Below, piece by piece: positions 8,616-17,796 of a stretch of DNA of 64,000 nt (position 1 is the stretch's first letter; the number at the start of each line of letters is the position of its first letter). Below the pieces are notes generated by a model, which was not told the origin of the DNA, ran no database searches, and saw nothing but the letters and a program-made list of their open reading frames with translations. The stretch is from Prevotella sp. (GTDB lineage Bacteria > Bacteroidota > Bacteroidia > Bacteroidales > Bacteroidaceae). The stretch is taken from assembly GCA_022773825.1 (NCBI GenBank), contig JALFOF010000084.1, positions 1-64,000 of the forward strand. Direction: 5' to 3'. Both the position numbers and the translations under genes were made by a program.

Positions 8616-8781
8616 TAAGTAGGTGTGCATAATTATTTATATAAACCTTGCATTGCCTACCACGCATTATCAGCATGTGATAACAGTCGAGTAGGAGTCA
8701 CTACACTCCTTTATATCACATACTAATCCTGCATCACTATCCAATACAATCATTATAAAAATAATTATGTACACCTACTTA
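8616..8781. mobile_element. MITE-like element with 29-base terminal inverted repeats
   Basis: The ends are inverted copies starting TAAGTAGGTGT(G/A)CATAA: left 8616-8644 and right 8753-8781 match at 27 of 29 positions. The 108-base middle has no reading frame of note. TA lies at both outer ends, consistent with a TA target duplication as made by IS630/Tc1-type transposases, though this is inference. It sits exactly where eutB homology stops. No transposase with such ends is in the window, so it would have been moved in trans. Confidence 0.7.
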
Positions 8782-8794
8782 ACTATATAAAAAA

Positions 8795-8879
8795 GTAATC
8801 GCTATGCTTTTACATTGTAAAAGCATAGCGATTACATTCCAATCTCATTGTGATTACGGTGCTAAAGCATAGCGATTAC
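8795..8879. repeat. 22-bp repeat cluster with a perfect 41-base palindrome
   Basis: GTAATCGCTATGCTTTTAC (8795-8813) is followed by ATT and by its exact reverse complement (8817-8835), giving a 19-bp perfect stem with a 3-base loop. Another inverted unit, ending AAGCATAGCGATTAC, lies at 8858-8879. This belongs to the dispersed 22-bp family also found near 20.7, 34.2, 42.2, 53.1 and 61.9 kb. Being 3' of tamB, the hairpin could also end or protect its transcript. Confidence 0.85.
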
Positions 8880-8910
8880 CCTCCCTCCGTCAGGTGTGTT
8901 CGTACTAAAA

Positions 8911-11900
8911 TCATGGTGTTGTTTTTGACTTATATCTCCCGAACTCTTTTTGTATGACGATGCCGATGCCCTGCGTGTTGAGTGAGCTGCGTGTGAAGTA
9001 GCGGTCGTTGGACTGGTTGTACATTTTAAGGGCGAAGCTGCCAGTGGGGGTGAGGAGGTATTGCAGGGTGAAGTCGCCTATGAAATTCTGTGTGTCGGTG
9101 CTGATGTTGTCGCGGTATCCGAACTGTCCGTTGAAGACAAGGCGGTTGTTGAACAGCCGGCCGCTGAGCAGTCCCTCGTACACAGCGTTGTTAAAGCCGT
9201 CGGCACCGGGGGTGATGTTAGCGCCGAGAGTCCAGTTGGTGCTGCCTGTCACTTGTCCGAGGATGTCTGTGAGCTGCTGCGAGAGGGTACCGCTGAGGAA
9301 GCTCTGCATGGCGAGGGTGCCGCGGTTGGTGCGCTGTTCGCCGTCGCCGTCGGTGTCTTGCGAGTAGAACCTGCCTATGGCGAGTAGGTAGAGCACTTGC
9401 TGGTTCATCTCTTCCTCTGAGTTTATGACGGAGTAAACCATCTGCCGTGCGTCGCTGCCAAGCGACGGCAGGTCGAGCCCAAAGTCCACGCGGGGGTTGG
9501 CTGGCGGGCCGGTGATGTTCATAAGGCAGCTGACGGGAACGCTGTTGGCTTTGAAGCTGCTGCCGAGGCGTAGGTCGGCGAGGGAGACGCTGGGGATGTG
9601 GTAGGCGGCCTGGAGGTTGAGAATAGCGTCGTAGGGGTCGCCGCTGAAGGCTATGGTGCCGCCTTGCCGGAAAGAGAAGTCACGCCGCATGAGGTTTTGC
9701 ACGGTCATCCTGTAGCTGCCGTGGTCAACGGTGTAGTTGCCGAAGATGTTGAGGGCGCCTTTATTGTAGTAGTCTATGCGCAGTGCGCCGCTGCCGTAGA
9801 GGTCGATGTTGTCGCCCGTTGCCTCGTCCATGATGACATGCAGGCGAGTCTCAGGGGTGGTGTTGACCATGAGGTCAAGGCGTATGTTGGCCCTGTCGTT
9901 GCCTGCATCGAGGCGTTTGCGGTGACTGGGGGCGAGGGTGTCGGCGGCGGTGCCGGGGCTCGTGAGGGTGGCTTGGTGGCTGCCCCAGGTTATGAAGTCT
10001 TGCGAGCGCAGTGTCTCTGGCGACGAGGCGTTATAAGTTAGGAAGCTGTTGGGCAGGAGGGTGCAGTCGGCTGTGACGCGCACCTCGTTGCCTTTGCCGT
10101 GTACTCCTATATCGCCGTTTATGGCGGCATAGCCGCAGAAGGTGTCGTCAGCGGACAGAGTGGGTATGTTGTAGGCTATGAGGTTGCGTGTGGTGGCAGT
10201 GATGTCGTAGGATATCCTGCTGAGGTGGCGGTGGTGTATGCCTCCAGTGAGGTGTGCCACGCCGCCTGAGGTGTCGTGCAGGCGCACGCCGTCGAGGCGT
10301 ATGTCGTCGGGGATGAAGGCGACGGTGTCGCCTTCAAGGCGGTAGCGGCAGTTGGTGGCGGTGAGTGTCATGCTACCTTTTGCCGCTACTTTGCCTTCGA
10401 GGTTGATGGCGTTGAGGGGGCCGTGGAGGCGTAGTGCGCCGCTGCCGTGGAGGCTAATGTCGCTGAGGAAGGAGCCGCAGTAGGTCCGCATGAACTCCAA
10501 AGGGGTGCGGCCAAGGTCCATGGCGAGGTCTATGTTGTTGTGCTGAGGGGAGATATATCCACCCACGGCGAGGCTACCGCTGTCGGTCTCCGCCTTGCCC
10601 TCTACTGTTATGTTCCCCGTGGAGGCGGCGTAGCCTGCGTTGAGGCGCATGGTGCCCAGCCGTCCACCCTCGAACTTGAAGTCGCTGATGGTGAGGGCGG
10701 CGCTGGCTTCGGGGTGCTGCATTACGCCCGATGCGGCGGCTGTGCCGGAGGCTTTGCCGTCGAACTCCACGGAGTGGAAGTTTACGAGGTCGAGGATGTA
10801 GCCTATGTTGAGGTCTTTCAACTCCACGGTGAGGGTGTCGGCGGAGGATGGTGAGGCAGTGCCGCTTACGTAAAGGTGCTGGCTGTCGTTCTCCACGGCG
10901 AGGTGGTCCACGGTGAGTTTGCCGTCTTCGTAGCGTATTCCGTGTGTGTGTATGTTCCACACGGTGTCGCCAACTTCGAAGATGGAGTGGGGTATGCTGA
11001 CGCTGGCGTCGGTGGCGCTGCCTGTGCTGGGCGTGAACTGTGTCACGGTGTTCAGTCGTCCGCGGAAGATGTCGGCGCGCATATTGTCCCATGATATGGC
11101 AGTGGTGAGACCATTGTCTTGCGCGCGGCAGTCTATGCCGAAGGCCACGGGACCGTTCTTCTCCTCTATATTTGTGGCGAGTCTGGCGCGTAGCGCATCT
11201 TCCTCGGTCCATAGCCTCAGGTCGGTGGCGGAGAGGCTGGTGTCACCGATGGTGAGCGACGGGGCGGAGAGGGTGATGCTCGCACTACCCGTGGGGGTGT
11301 TGACATAGCCGTCCACGGTGAGGGGGCTATGTATGGTGGCGGGCAACTGCGCCAGCCGCTTTATGAAATCAGTGTTATGTATGGTGGCGTGCAGGGTGAA
11401 GTCGTCAGAGTTATTCTGCGGCAGGGGCAGTTGCTTTATGGCTGGCAGGTGCGCGGCGGCGAGGTTGGTGAAACTGCGCGCCACGGTGGACGCGGTGAAG
11501 GTGCCAAGCAGTTGGAGAGTTGCGAAGTCGCTGCTGAAGAGTAGCTGCTTCCTGCCGTCCTCGGTGCGTCCTACAGAGAGTGCGGCGTTTTCGAGCCCGG
11601 CATCGGGTTTGCCGCCCATGGGGTCGAAGACGCTGATGTCCGTCAGCGACACCGTGCCCGAGAAGTCGTCGATGGTGGTTCCCTCTGCGTCGGCTTCCAT
11701 GGTGAGGGCGAAGTGGTCGCCGTGGAATTTGTCCGTGAGGTTGAGGGCGGAGGGGCAGAAGTCGCTCAGCGTGGCGTGGGCGCGGAGGCTCTTTTTGCGC
11801 CCTATGCCTGCCTTGCCGTCTATGGAGAGCCGCAGGTTTGGGTCCTGTATGTCGAGGCTGCCGCTCACGATGTCGCCAGCGTATGCGATGTCAATATTAG

Positions 11901-13293
11901 CGTTGCTGTAAGTGTAGCCACGGTATGCCATCTCCTCCACCGTGCCCTTTGCCTTGCCGGAGGTGATGCCCGCCTTGCCATCGGTGTGTGCCTCCATGGC
12001 GAGACGGCATTTTATGTTGCCGAAACGCTGGTCGCCAGTGAGCTGGGCGATGTCGAGGGCGGCTGTCTCTATGGTGGCTTTGATGCTCCCGGCGTTGTAT
12101 TCTCCGTTTAATGCCACTTTCCCCGCCTTCGACGTGCTTATGTCGGTGTGGGCTGTGAAGTGGCGTGTGCCTTGCCATCCGAAGCGTCCCCGTGCCTCTA
12201 TGGAGCCTGTGCGACCCAGCACTGCCGGCATGCCGGGGAGTGAAGCGATAGCGAGGGTGAGGCTTTCCGTCATGTTGAGGCGGTTGAGCAATATGTCCGC
12301 TTTGGGTTGGCGGAGTATGTCGGTGATGGTGGCGGAGGCTTGCAGCGACAGTTCCGCGCCGTGGGTGGAGTAGGCGGCGAGGGTGGCTGTGGCGAGATGG
12401 TCTGTGCCTTCCGCGGTGGCTGCGAATTTCAGCGTGGGCAGGGCGGAGAGGTTGCCCTTGGGCAGCAGTGGGGCGAAGTCGGTGATGGAGAGCTTCTCTG
12501 CCCTGACGCTGCCGCGGAAGCGCAGGGAGCCAGGGCATAATCCGCTGCTATCAGTCTGGTATGTCACTCTGACACCGGGTATGGAGACTCGTGTGTTGGG
12601 CAGGCGCAGGAGCAGGTCGCTTAGTCGCAGGTCGCCGCTGGTGGCTTTGAGGTCTGCAGAAAGGTTACTGAGCCGTATGCCGGAGGCTTCGGAGAGCGAC
12701 AGGCGTTTTAGTGAAAGGTGGAGGGAATCGTCGGTGAGCTTGTATAATATAATATGTGACGACAGCTTGCTGATGTTTATGTGGCAGGGCGAGAATTGCC
12801 CTTCCACGATGGGCTTGTCGTGTTGGTCGTAGGTGATGCTGCCGTTGCGTATGATGAGCGAGGCGATGTCGAGGTTGAGCGGCGTGGTGGCGGTCGTGTC
12901 CTTGCTCTTTAGCGAGTCGATGGCAAATTGGCAGTTGAGGGGTGAGGAGGCGTCGCGGCGGCAGAGGGAGGCCTTCATGCCGAAGAGTTGAGCAGAGGAT
13001 ATGGACACTTTGCCGTCGAGGAGTGGTAGTAGCTGTATCGTGGCTGACACGCGTCCGGCGCGCAACATCTGCCTGCTCTCTTGGTCGTATATCAGAAGAT
13101 TGTCAATGATGACGCGGTTAAAGAGGCGCAAATCTACCCTGCCCACTTCCACCTTTGTACCCAGTTTCGCAGCCAGTGCCTCGCTGGCGGTGCTGGCAAG
13201 AAATGCCTGTACTGCCGGAACTCTCAGCAGTACGAAAGTGGAGAGCCACACCGTGATGGCTACCCATATTATGGTGCGGACGAGGTGTTTCAT
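8911..13293 (-). CDS. tamB: TamB-like translocation/assembly module protein
   Basis: 1460 residues. One N-terminal membrane anchor (about residues 5-24, VRTIIWVAITVWLSTFVLLR) is followed by a very long, repetitive beta-rich region typical of AsmA/TamB bridge proteins and a C-terminal TamB (DUF490) domain with RLDLMVNTTPET, GDPYDAILNLQAAY, SVPVSCLMNITGPPANP and the terminal TLQYLLTPTGSFALKMYNQ. These proteins span the periplasm and help insert outer-membrane proteins or carry phospholipids. I start at ATG 13293, 7 bases after the yggS stop, because the longer frame overlaps yggS and the anchor begins there. It is probably co-transcribed with yggS and the DUF4494 gene. Confidence 0.92.
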   Translation of the reverse strand: MKHLVRTIIWVAITVWLSTFVLLRVPAVQAFLASTASEALAAKLGTKVEVGRVDLRLFNRVIIDNLLIYDQESRQMLRAGRVSATIQLLPLLDGKVSISSAQLFGMKASLCRRDASSPLNCQFAIDSLKSKDTTATTPLNLDIASLIIRNGSITYDQHDKPIVEGQFSPCHINISKLSSHIILYKLTDDSLHLSLKRLSLSEASGIRLSNLSADLKATSGDLRLSDLLLRLPNTRVSIPGVRVTYQTDSSGLCPGSLRFRGSVRAEKLSITDFAPLLPKGNLSALPTLKFAATAEGTDHLATATLAAYSTHGAELSLQASATITDILRQPKADILLNRLNMTESLTLAIASLPGMPAVLGRTGSIEARGRFGWQGTRHFTAHTDISTSKAGKVALNGEYNAGSIKATIETAALDIAQLTGDQRFGNIKCRLAMEAHTDGKAGITSGKAKGTVEEMAYRGYTYSNANIDIAYAGDIVSGSLDIQDPNLRLSIDGKAGIGRKKSLRAHATLSDFCPSALNLTDKFHGDHFALTMEADAEGTTIDDFSGTVSLTDISVFDPMGGKPDAGLENAALSVGRTEDGRKQLLFSSDFATLQLLGTFTASTVARSFTNLAAAHLPAIKQLPLPQNNSDDFTLHATIHNTDFIKRLAQLPATIHSPLTVDGYVNTPTGSASITLSAPSLTIGDTSLSATDLRLWTEEDALRARLATNIEEKNGPVAFGIDCRAQDNGLTTAISWDNMRADIFRGRLNTVTQFTPSTGSATDASVSIPHSIFEVGDTVWNIHTHGIRYEDGKLTVDHLAVENDSQHLYVSGTASPSSADTLTVELKDLNIGYILDLVNFHSVEFDGKASGTAAASGVMQHPEASAALTISDFKFEGGRLGTMRLNAGYAASTGNITVEGKAETDSGSLAVGGYISPQHNNIDLAMDLGRTPLEFMRTYCGSFLSDISLHGSGALRLHGPLNAINLEGKVAAKGSMTLTATNCRYRLEGDTVAFIPDDIRLDGVRLHDTSGGVAHLTGGIHHRHLSRISYDITATTRNLIAYNIPTLSADDTFCGYAAINGDIGVHGKGNEVRVTADCTLLPNSFLTYNASSPETLRSQDFITWGSHQATLTSPGTAADTLAPSHRKRLDAGNDRANIRLDLMVNTTPETRLHVIMDEATGDNIDLYGSGALRIDYYNKGALNIFGNYTVDHGSYRMTVQNLMRRDFSFRQGGTIAFSGDPYDAILNLQAAYHIPSVSLADLRLGSSFKANSVPVSCLMNITGPPANPRVDFGLDLPSLGSDARQMVYSVINSEEEMNQQVLYLLAIGRFYSQDTDGDGEQRTNRGTLAMQSFLSGTLSQQLTDILGQVTGSTNWTLGANITPGADGFNNAVYEGLLSGRLFNNRLVFNGQFGYRDNISTDTQNFIGDFTLQYLLTPTGSFALKMYNQSNDRYFTRSSLNTQGIGIVIQKEFGRYKSKTTP

Positions 13294-13300
13294 GAGGTGC

Positions 13301-13954
13301 TTACCCGAAAATCCTGCTACCCACCCTGACATGGTTGGAACCACACTGCTGAGCGAGGAGATAGTCATGGCTCATGCCATAGGACTTGGTGTCGAAGGCG
13401 GTGTCATTGGCAAAGTGTTTTGCCTTGACGGCGTTGAAAAAGTCGCGCGCCAGCAGGAACTCGCGGCGTATCTCCTCTGTGTCGTCAGTGTTGCTTGCCA
13501 TCATCATAATGCCGCGGATGCGTATGTTGCGCATCTCGCGCCACTCTCCTCCGTCGAGCAGGGCGAGACAATCGGAAGGGGTCATGCCGCTCTTAGTGTC
13601 TTCCTGTGCGAGGTGTAGCTCGAGAAGGATGTCTATGACCCTGCCGCACTTGGCTCCCTGCCTGTCTATCTCCTTCATTAGCTTGAGGGAGTCTACGGTC
13701 TCTATCATCGCTATGTATGGCGCTATGTACTTCACCTTGTTAGTCTGCAGGTGACCAATGAAGTGCCATTGTATGTCTTTCGGTAGGCTCTCGTGCTTAA
13801 TTCGCAGTTCTTGCTCACGGCTTTCGCCGAAGATACGTTGACCAACGGCGTATGCCTCCTGCACCGCTTCTACAGGATGGTATTTGCTTACGGCTACGAG
13901 GCATACACCGTTGTCAAGGGTGTGGCGCACCTCTTGTAGGTTGTTGCTAATCAT
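13301..13954 (-). CDS. YggS/PLPBP family pyridoxal phosphate homeostasis protein
   Basis: 217 residues with the alanine-racemase-like N-terminal fold. The PLP lysine lies in LVAVSKYHPVE (about K24); also conserved are FGESREQEL, WHFIGHLQTNKVK, the strand IRGIMMMA, the SYGMSHDYLLA motif and the C-terminal phosphate-binding VRVGSRIFG. Members bind PLP and keep free PLP and amino-acid pools balanced; no catalysis is established. It lies between the DUF4494 gene (12 bases) and tamB (7 bases). Confidence 0.94.
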   Translation of the reverse strand: MISNNLQEVRHTLDNGVCLVAVSKYHPVEAVQEAYAVGQRIFGESREQELRIKHESLPKDIQWHFIGHLQTNKVKYIAPYIAMIETVDSLKLMKEIDRQGAKCGRVIDILLELHLAQEDTKSGMTPSDCLALLDGGEWREMRNIRIRGIMMMASNTDDTEEIRREFLLARDFFNAVKAKHFANDTAFDTKSYGMSHDYLLAQQCGSNHVRVGSRIFG

Positions 13955-13966
13955 ATTGTCGTGTTA

Positions 13967-14497
13967 TTATAGCGAAGCCTCCGCGGTCTCTTGCGCTGCC
14001 GCGTCTTCGTATTCGGGGCGGTCGTCCTCCTTTGGCTTGCTGACGTGTTTCGTGCCGTCGTGCTCGAACACGTCCATCAGGGTCGTTTCGGTGACGGAAG
14101 CAATCTTCCAGTCCTGCATCCCCGTGTTCATCACAGTCTCAAGGTTTTGCACGGCGTTCTGGAATGTGTTACCCTGCACAAGGTAGTTGACGGCGGTGAG
14201 CTTCTCCTTACCCGATTTTTCGTCTAATATAATAAACTGTAGTTTTGCCTTGTACCATTTGTCATCGCGAGGATTGTCGCTGAAGAAGACCTCTTTGTAG
14301 GATGCTTTCTTTATGTCTGTCACGGTGAACTCGCCAGAGATGTATGATGACATCTCGCTGATAATCGTCTCTTCTGCCTCGGTGAATGACAGCGCATCCA
14401 GCACGTAAGCCTCTGTTACCTTCTTCTGGAGCCCGTCCTCCATTGTCTTCTCATAGCGTATCTTGGTTTCAAACCATTCCGCAGCTCTTGATCTCAT
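13967..14497 (-). CDS. DUF4494 domain protein
   Basis: 176 residues, a Bacteroidetes family of unknown function. The sequence matches the family along its length: RAAEWFETKIRYEKTMEDG, KVTEAYVLDALSFTEAE, FTVTDIKKASYKEVFFS, then KWYKAKLQFI and a Lys/Glu-rich tail. No signal peptide, so cytosolic. I use ATG 14497, because the extra N-terminal residues of the longer frame (Asn/Gln-rich) overlap the promoter region. It is the first gene of the DUF4494-yggS-tamB run. Confidence 0.88.
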   Translation of the reverse strand: MRSRAAEWFETKIRYEKTMEDGLQKKVTEAYVLDALSFTEAEETIISEMSSYISGEFTVTDIKKASYKEVFFSDNPRDDKWYKAKLQFIILDEKSGKEKLTAVNYLVQGNTFQNAVQNLETVMNTGMQDWKIASVTETTLMDVFEHDGTKHVSKPKEDDRPEYEDAAAQETAEASL

Positions 14498-14526
14498 TGC
14501 TTGATTGTTATTGTTTGTTTGTAGTG

Positions 14527-14558
14527 CAAAGGTAAGCAATTCCCGTCTAATATGCCAA
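14527..14558 (-). promoter_or_regulatory. Promoter for the DUF4494-yggS-tamB run
   Basis: On the minus strand TACCTTTG (14534-14527) is a good -7 box 29 bases before the DUF4494 start; a weak -33 (TTGG, 14558-14555) lies 20 bases upstream of it. Confidence 0.5.
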
Positions 14559-14628
14559 CAAATACCCGCATTTCATCCTATTTGATAATAAAAAACGGCA
14601 AAAGTTCTTTTTTGTCGATTATTTTTTG

Positions 14629-14636
14629 TAATTTTG
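14629..14636 (+). promoter_or_regulatory. -7 element upstream of the aminotransferase gene
   Basis: TAATTTTG fits the Bacteroidetes -7 box, about 60 bases before the start at 14697. The expected -33 spot has TTCTTTTTTG, an imperfect match. Confidence 0.5.
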
Positions 14637-14696
14637 CGCCCATTATAGTTCCTTGCCAAACGGGTGGGGAAGCATAAAAAAACAATAAATAACGCG

Positions 14697-15899
14697 ATGC
14701 CAAAAATATCAAAACGCGGAGTGGAGATGCCAGAGTCGCCTATCAGGAAGCTGGCGCCACTCGCCGCAGCAGCAAAAAAACGTGGGATAAAGGTGTATCA
14801 CCTCAACATTGGTCAGCCAGACCTTCCCACGCCGCAGGTGGGGCTTGATGCCCTGAAGAACATAGACCGCAAGATACTTGAATACTCTCCCTCGCAGGGC
14901 ATACAGTCCTATAGGGAGAAGCTTGTGGACTATTACGCCAAGTATAACATCTCTGTCACCCCCGATGATATTATAGTAACCAGCGGAGGCAGTGAGGCTA
15001 TACTGTTTGCATTCATGGCATGCCTTAATCCAGGCGATGAGATAATAGTGCCAGAGCCAGCATACGCTAACTACATGGCTTTCGCTATATCTGCTGGTGC
15101 CAAAATTCGTACCATAGCAACGACAATAGACGAGGGCTTCTCTCTGCCGAAAGTGGAGAAGTTTGAGGAGCTTATAAACTCGCGTACACGTGCCATTATG
15201 ATATGTAACCCGAATAACCCGACGGGTTACCTCTACACTCGCAGGGAGATGAACCAGATACGTGACCTTGTGAAGAAGTATGACCTATATCTCTTTTCCG
15301 ATGAGGTGTACAGGGAATACATATACACTGGCTCGCCATATATTTCGGTTTGTCACCTTGAGGGCATAGAACGCAACACCGTGCTCATAGACTCTGTGTC
15401 AAAACGATATTCCGAATGTGGCATACGTATTGGTGCGTTGATAACGAAGAACAGCGAGATACGCCAGGCGGTGATGAAATTTTGTCAGGCGCGTTTGTCG
15501 CCACCGCTCATTGGACAGATAGTGGCGGAGGCATCGCTTGACGTTCCAGAGGAGTATATGAGGGATGTTTACGATGAGTATGTGGAGCGTCGTAAGGTGC
15601 TTATTGACGGCCTTAACCGCATCTCCGGCGTGTATTCTCCTATCCCTATGGGTGCATTCTACACCATGGCGCAGCTGCCTGTGGACGATGCGGAGAAGTT
15701 CTGCCGCTGGTGTCTTGAAGAGTTCTCCTATGAGGGTGAGACCGTTATGATGGCTCCCGGGGCGGGATTTTATACCACTCCCGGAGCAGGCATTAACCAG
15801 GTGCGCATAGCTTACGTGTTGAAGAAAGACGACCTTGAGCGCGCCCTCGTAGTATTGCGAAAGGCCCTTGAGGAATATCCCGGGAGAACAAATAAGTAA
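14697..15899 (+). CDS. Class I/II PLP-dependent aminotransferase (aspartate aminotransferase-like)
   Basis: 400 residues, fold type I. Conserved motifs are YHLNIGQPDLPTP, the glycine-rich VTSGGSEAILFAF, the substrate Asn in ICNPNNPTGYLY, the PLP Asp in LFSDEVYREY, the PLP lysine in DSVSKRYSECGIRIG and the C-terminal Arg in NQVRIAYVLK. This family transfers amino groups between Asp, aromatic or other amino acids and 2-oxoglutarate; the exact substrate cannot be read from sequence. I start at ATG 14697; an upstream in-frame ATG (14664) adds an unconserved 11 residues. The downstream permease follows after 14 bases. Confidence 0.9.
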   Translation: MPKISKRGVEMPESPIRKLAPLAAAAKKRGIKVYHLNIGQPDLPTPQVGLDALKNIDRKILEYSPSQGIQSYREKLVDYYAKYNISVTPDDIIVTSGGSEAILFAFMACLNPGDEIIVPEPAYANYMAFAISAGAKIRTIATTIDEGFSLPKVEKFEELINSRTRAIMICNPNNPTGYLYTRREMNQIRDLVKKYDLYLFSDEVYREYIYTGSPYISVCHLEGIERNTVLIDSVSKRYSECGIRIGALITKNSEIRQAVMKFCQARLSPPLIGQIVAEASLDVPEEYMRDVYDEYVERRKVLIDGLNRISGVYSPIPMGAFYTMAQLPVDDAEKFCRWCLEEFSYEGETVMMAPGAGFYTTPGAGINQVRIAYVLKKDDLERALVVLRKALEEYPGRTNK

Positions 15900-15913
15900 T
15901 CCCTAATCCCTTT

Positions 15914-17185
15914 ATGTCACTCCCTTTTTACATTGCGCACCGCCTTTACTCCAGCGGAGGCATACAGGCAAAGAAAGTGAGCCGCCCTGCCGTACGTATT
16001 GCCATGCTTGGCATTGCTATTGGCATGGCGACTATGATTATCTCCATATCTGTGGTGCTGGGGTTTAAGCACACTATTCGCGACAAGATAGCTGGTTTTG
16101 GCAGCCATATCGTGGTTTCTAATTACATGACGCTGCAGACTACCGACCAGACGCATCCTGTTAATGCTAACGATTCGCTTGTTAGTGTGGTGAAAGGCAT
16201 TCCTGGTGTGTGCCATGTGCAGCGTTATGCCCAAAAGCAGGGGGTGCTGAAGACAGACGAAGACTTCCTCGGCGTGATGTTCAAAGGGGTAGGAGAGGAT
16301 TATGACACTACCTTTATTGCAAGCAATATAGTCAGCGGTAGCATGCCGAAACTCAGTGCCGATAAAAGCACTCGGCAACTGCTAATATCTCGTAACATGG
16401 CGGACAAGTTGCATCTTCAGCCTGGTGACAAGGTCTTTGCCTACTTCCTCGGCACAGAGGACGTTAGAGCACGGCAGTTTACCGTGGCGGGAATATACCA
16501 GACAAACCTCACGCGCTATGACGAATCTATCTGTTTCACCGACCTCTACACAGTTTCCCGTCTCAACGGATGGCAGATGTTGCCAGAAGAAGATAAGCGT
16601 GAGGTGACGGGATTGGAGCTCCTCACCGCTGGCTTTGACAGTATTCCTGCCGTTGAAGACGTTATAATAAATAAGGTGAACAAGACCTACGACAGCGACG
16701 GAAACCCTCTTACCTCCGCTACGATACAAGATCTTGCCCCGCAGACATTCTCATGGCTTGACCTCCTCGACCTTAATGTGTGGATTATTCTCATCCTTAT
16801 GGTCAGCGTTTCTGGTTTTACAATGATTAGTGGGTTGCTTATCATTATCCTTGAGCGTAGCTCCATGATAGGACTCCTTAAAGCCCTTGGCGCTCGTAAC
16901 GCCTTAATACGCCGCACTTTCCGATGGCTTGCCCTCTTCATTGTGGCGAAGGGAATGTTGTGGGGCAACGTCATCGGTATAGGTCTCTGTCTGTTACAAC
17001 AGCATACTGGCATAGTAAGCCTCGACCCAGCGACATATTATGTGGCGGAAGCTCCCGTGGAGTTGAACGTGCCATTGCTCGTGTTACTCAATATCGCCAC
17101 GCTTCTCATCACAACTATGGCGCTTGTATTGCCGAGTTGCCTTGTTTCCACCATCCATCCAGCGAAGTCAATGAAGGTGGAATAG
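15914..17185 (+). CDS. LolC/LolE-type ABC transporter permease
   Basis: 423 residues with the MacB/FtsX arrangement: one N-terminal membrane helix (about 27-50, RIAMLGIAIGMATMIISISV), a large periplasmic domain (51-280), then three C-terminal helices (about 293-315, 340-362, 385-410). The N-terminal FYIAHRLYSS and the region FKHTIRDKIAGFGSHIVV resemble LolC/E. In E. coli LolCDE releases lipoproteins from the inner membrane; the ATPase partner is not adjacent here, so this role is inferred from family. Convergent with trpG. Confidence 0.85.
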   Translation: MSLPFYIAHRLYSSGGIQAKKVSRPAVRIAMLGIAIGMATMIISISVVLGFKHTIRDKIAGFGSHIVVSNYMTLQTTDQTHPVNANDSLVSVVKGIPGVCHVQRYAQKQGVLKTDEDFLGVMFKGVGEDYDTTFIASNIVSGSMPKLSADKSTRQLLISRNMADKLHLQPGDKVFAYFLGTEDVRARQFTVAGIYQTNLTRYDESICFTDLYTVSRLNGWQMLPEEDKREVTGLELLTAGFDSIPAVEDVIINKVNKTYDSDGNPLTSATIQDLAPQTFSWLDLLDLNVWIILILMVSVSGFTMISGLLIIILERSSMIGLLKALGARNALIRRTFRWLALFIVAKGMLWGNVIGIGLCLLQQHTGIVSLDPATYYVAEAPVELNVPLLVLLNIATLLITTMALVLPSCLVSTIHPAKSMKVE

Positions 17186-17208
17186 CTGTTGCGGAAACGG
17201 TTTCTCTT

Positions 17209-17775
17209 TTATGATGCTAACCAGTTGTTTAGCATTGTTCTGCCTTCAGTTGTCAACACGCTTTCTGGGTGGAACTGTATTCCGTGTATGTCATACTCCT
17301 TGTGACGCAGTGCCATAATCTGTCCTTCGTCACTTTCAGCCGTTATCTCAAGACAGTCGGGGAGGTTCTCCTTGCTTACCACCCAAGAGTGGTAACGCCC
17401 CATGACGATGCGGCGTGGTAATCCGTTGAAGATGATGTCGTTGCCAAACTGCGTTCCTTCTGTTGCTACGCCGTGGAATACTGTTGACAGGTTCTCTAAT
17501 TTACCCCCGAAGAATTCTCCTATAGCCTGATGGCCAAGGCAAACGCCGAGTATTGGCTTCTTGCCAGCATAATGCTTTATCACGTCAAGCAGCAGCCCAG
17601 CCTCGGAAGGTATGCCCGGTCCGGGCGAGAGGATAATCTTGTCAAAGCCTTCCAGTTCCTCCATCGTGAACTGGTCGTTGCGGTAAACAGTGACTTCTGC
17701 GCCCAGTTCCTTTACGAGGTGACTAAGGTTGTAGGTGAAGGAGTCATAGTTATCTATTATTACTATATGTTTCAT
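17209..17775 (-). CDS. trpG: Anthranilate synthase glutamine amidotransferase subunit
   Basis: 188 residues, class I glutamine amidotransferase. It starts with IVIIDNYDSFTYNL and carries the oxyanion loop LSPGPGIPSEAG, the nucleophile Cys in GVCLGHQAIGEFFGG, and the His-Glu pair in GIQFHPESVLTTEG. It supplies ammonia from glutamine to TrpE for anthranilate formation. Last gene of the trp operon, 21 bases after trpE. Confidence 0.97.
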   Translation of the reverse strand: MKHIVIIDNYDSFTYNLSHLVKELGAEVTVYRNDQFTMEELEGFDKIILSPGPGIPSEAGLLLDVIKHYAGKKPILGVCLGHQAIGEFFGGKLENLSTVFHGVATEGTQFGNDIIFNGLPRRIVMGRYHSWVVSKENLPDCLEITAESDEGQIMALRHKEYDIHGIQFHPESVLTTEGRTMLNNWLAS

Positions 17776-17796
17776 TGTGTTTGTTAGCTAATGTTA

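Larger units (their letters stand above)
8165..8910. other. Gene-free scar region (746 bases)
   Basis: No intact gene is present between the MgtC-like gene and tamB. It contains, left to right, the fused eutBC remnant (minus strand), a 166-base MITE-like element that interrupts it, and a cluster of the 22-bp repeat with a perfect hairpin. Each is listed separately. Confidence 0.8.

Noticed and set aside
8911-13293. Many long reading frames on the plus strand opposite tamB (for example 11318-11911)
   Set aside because: The sequences are Arg/Ser- or Val/Gly-rich shadows caused by the high G+C third positions of tamB; no family motif is visible.
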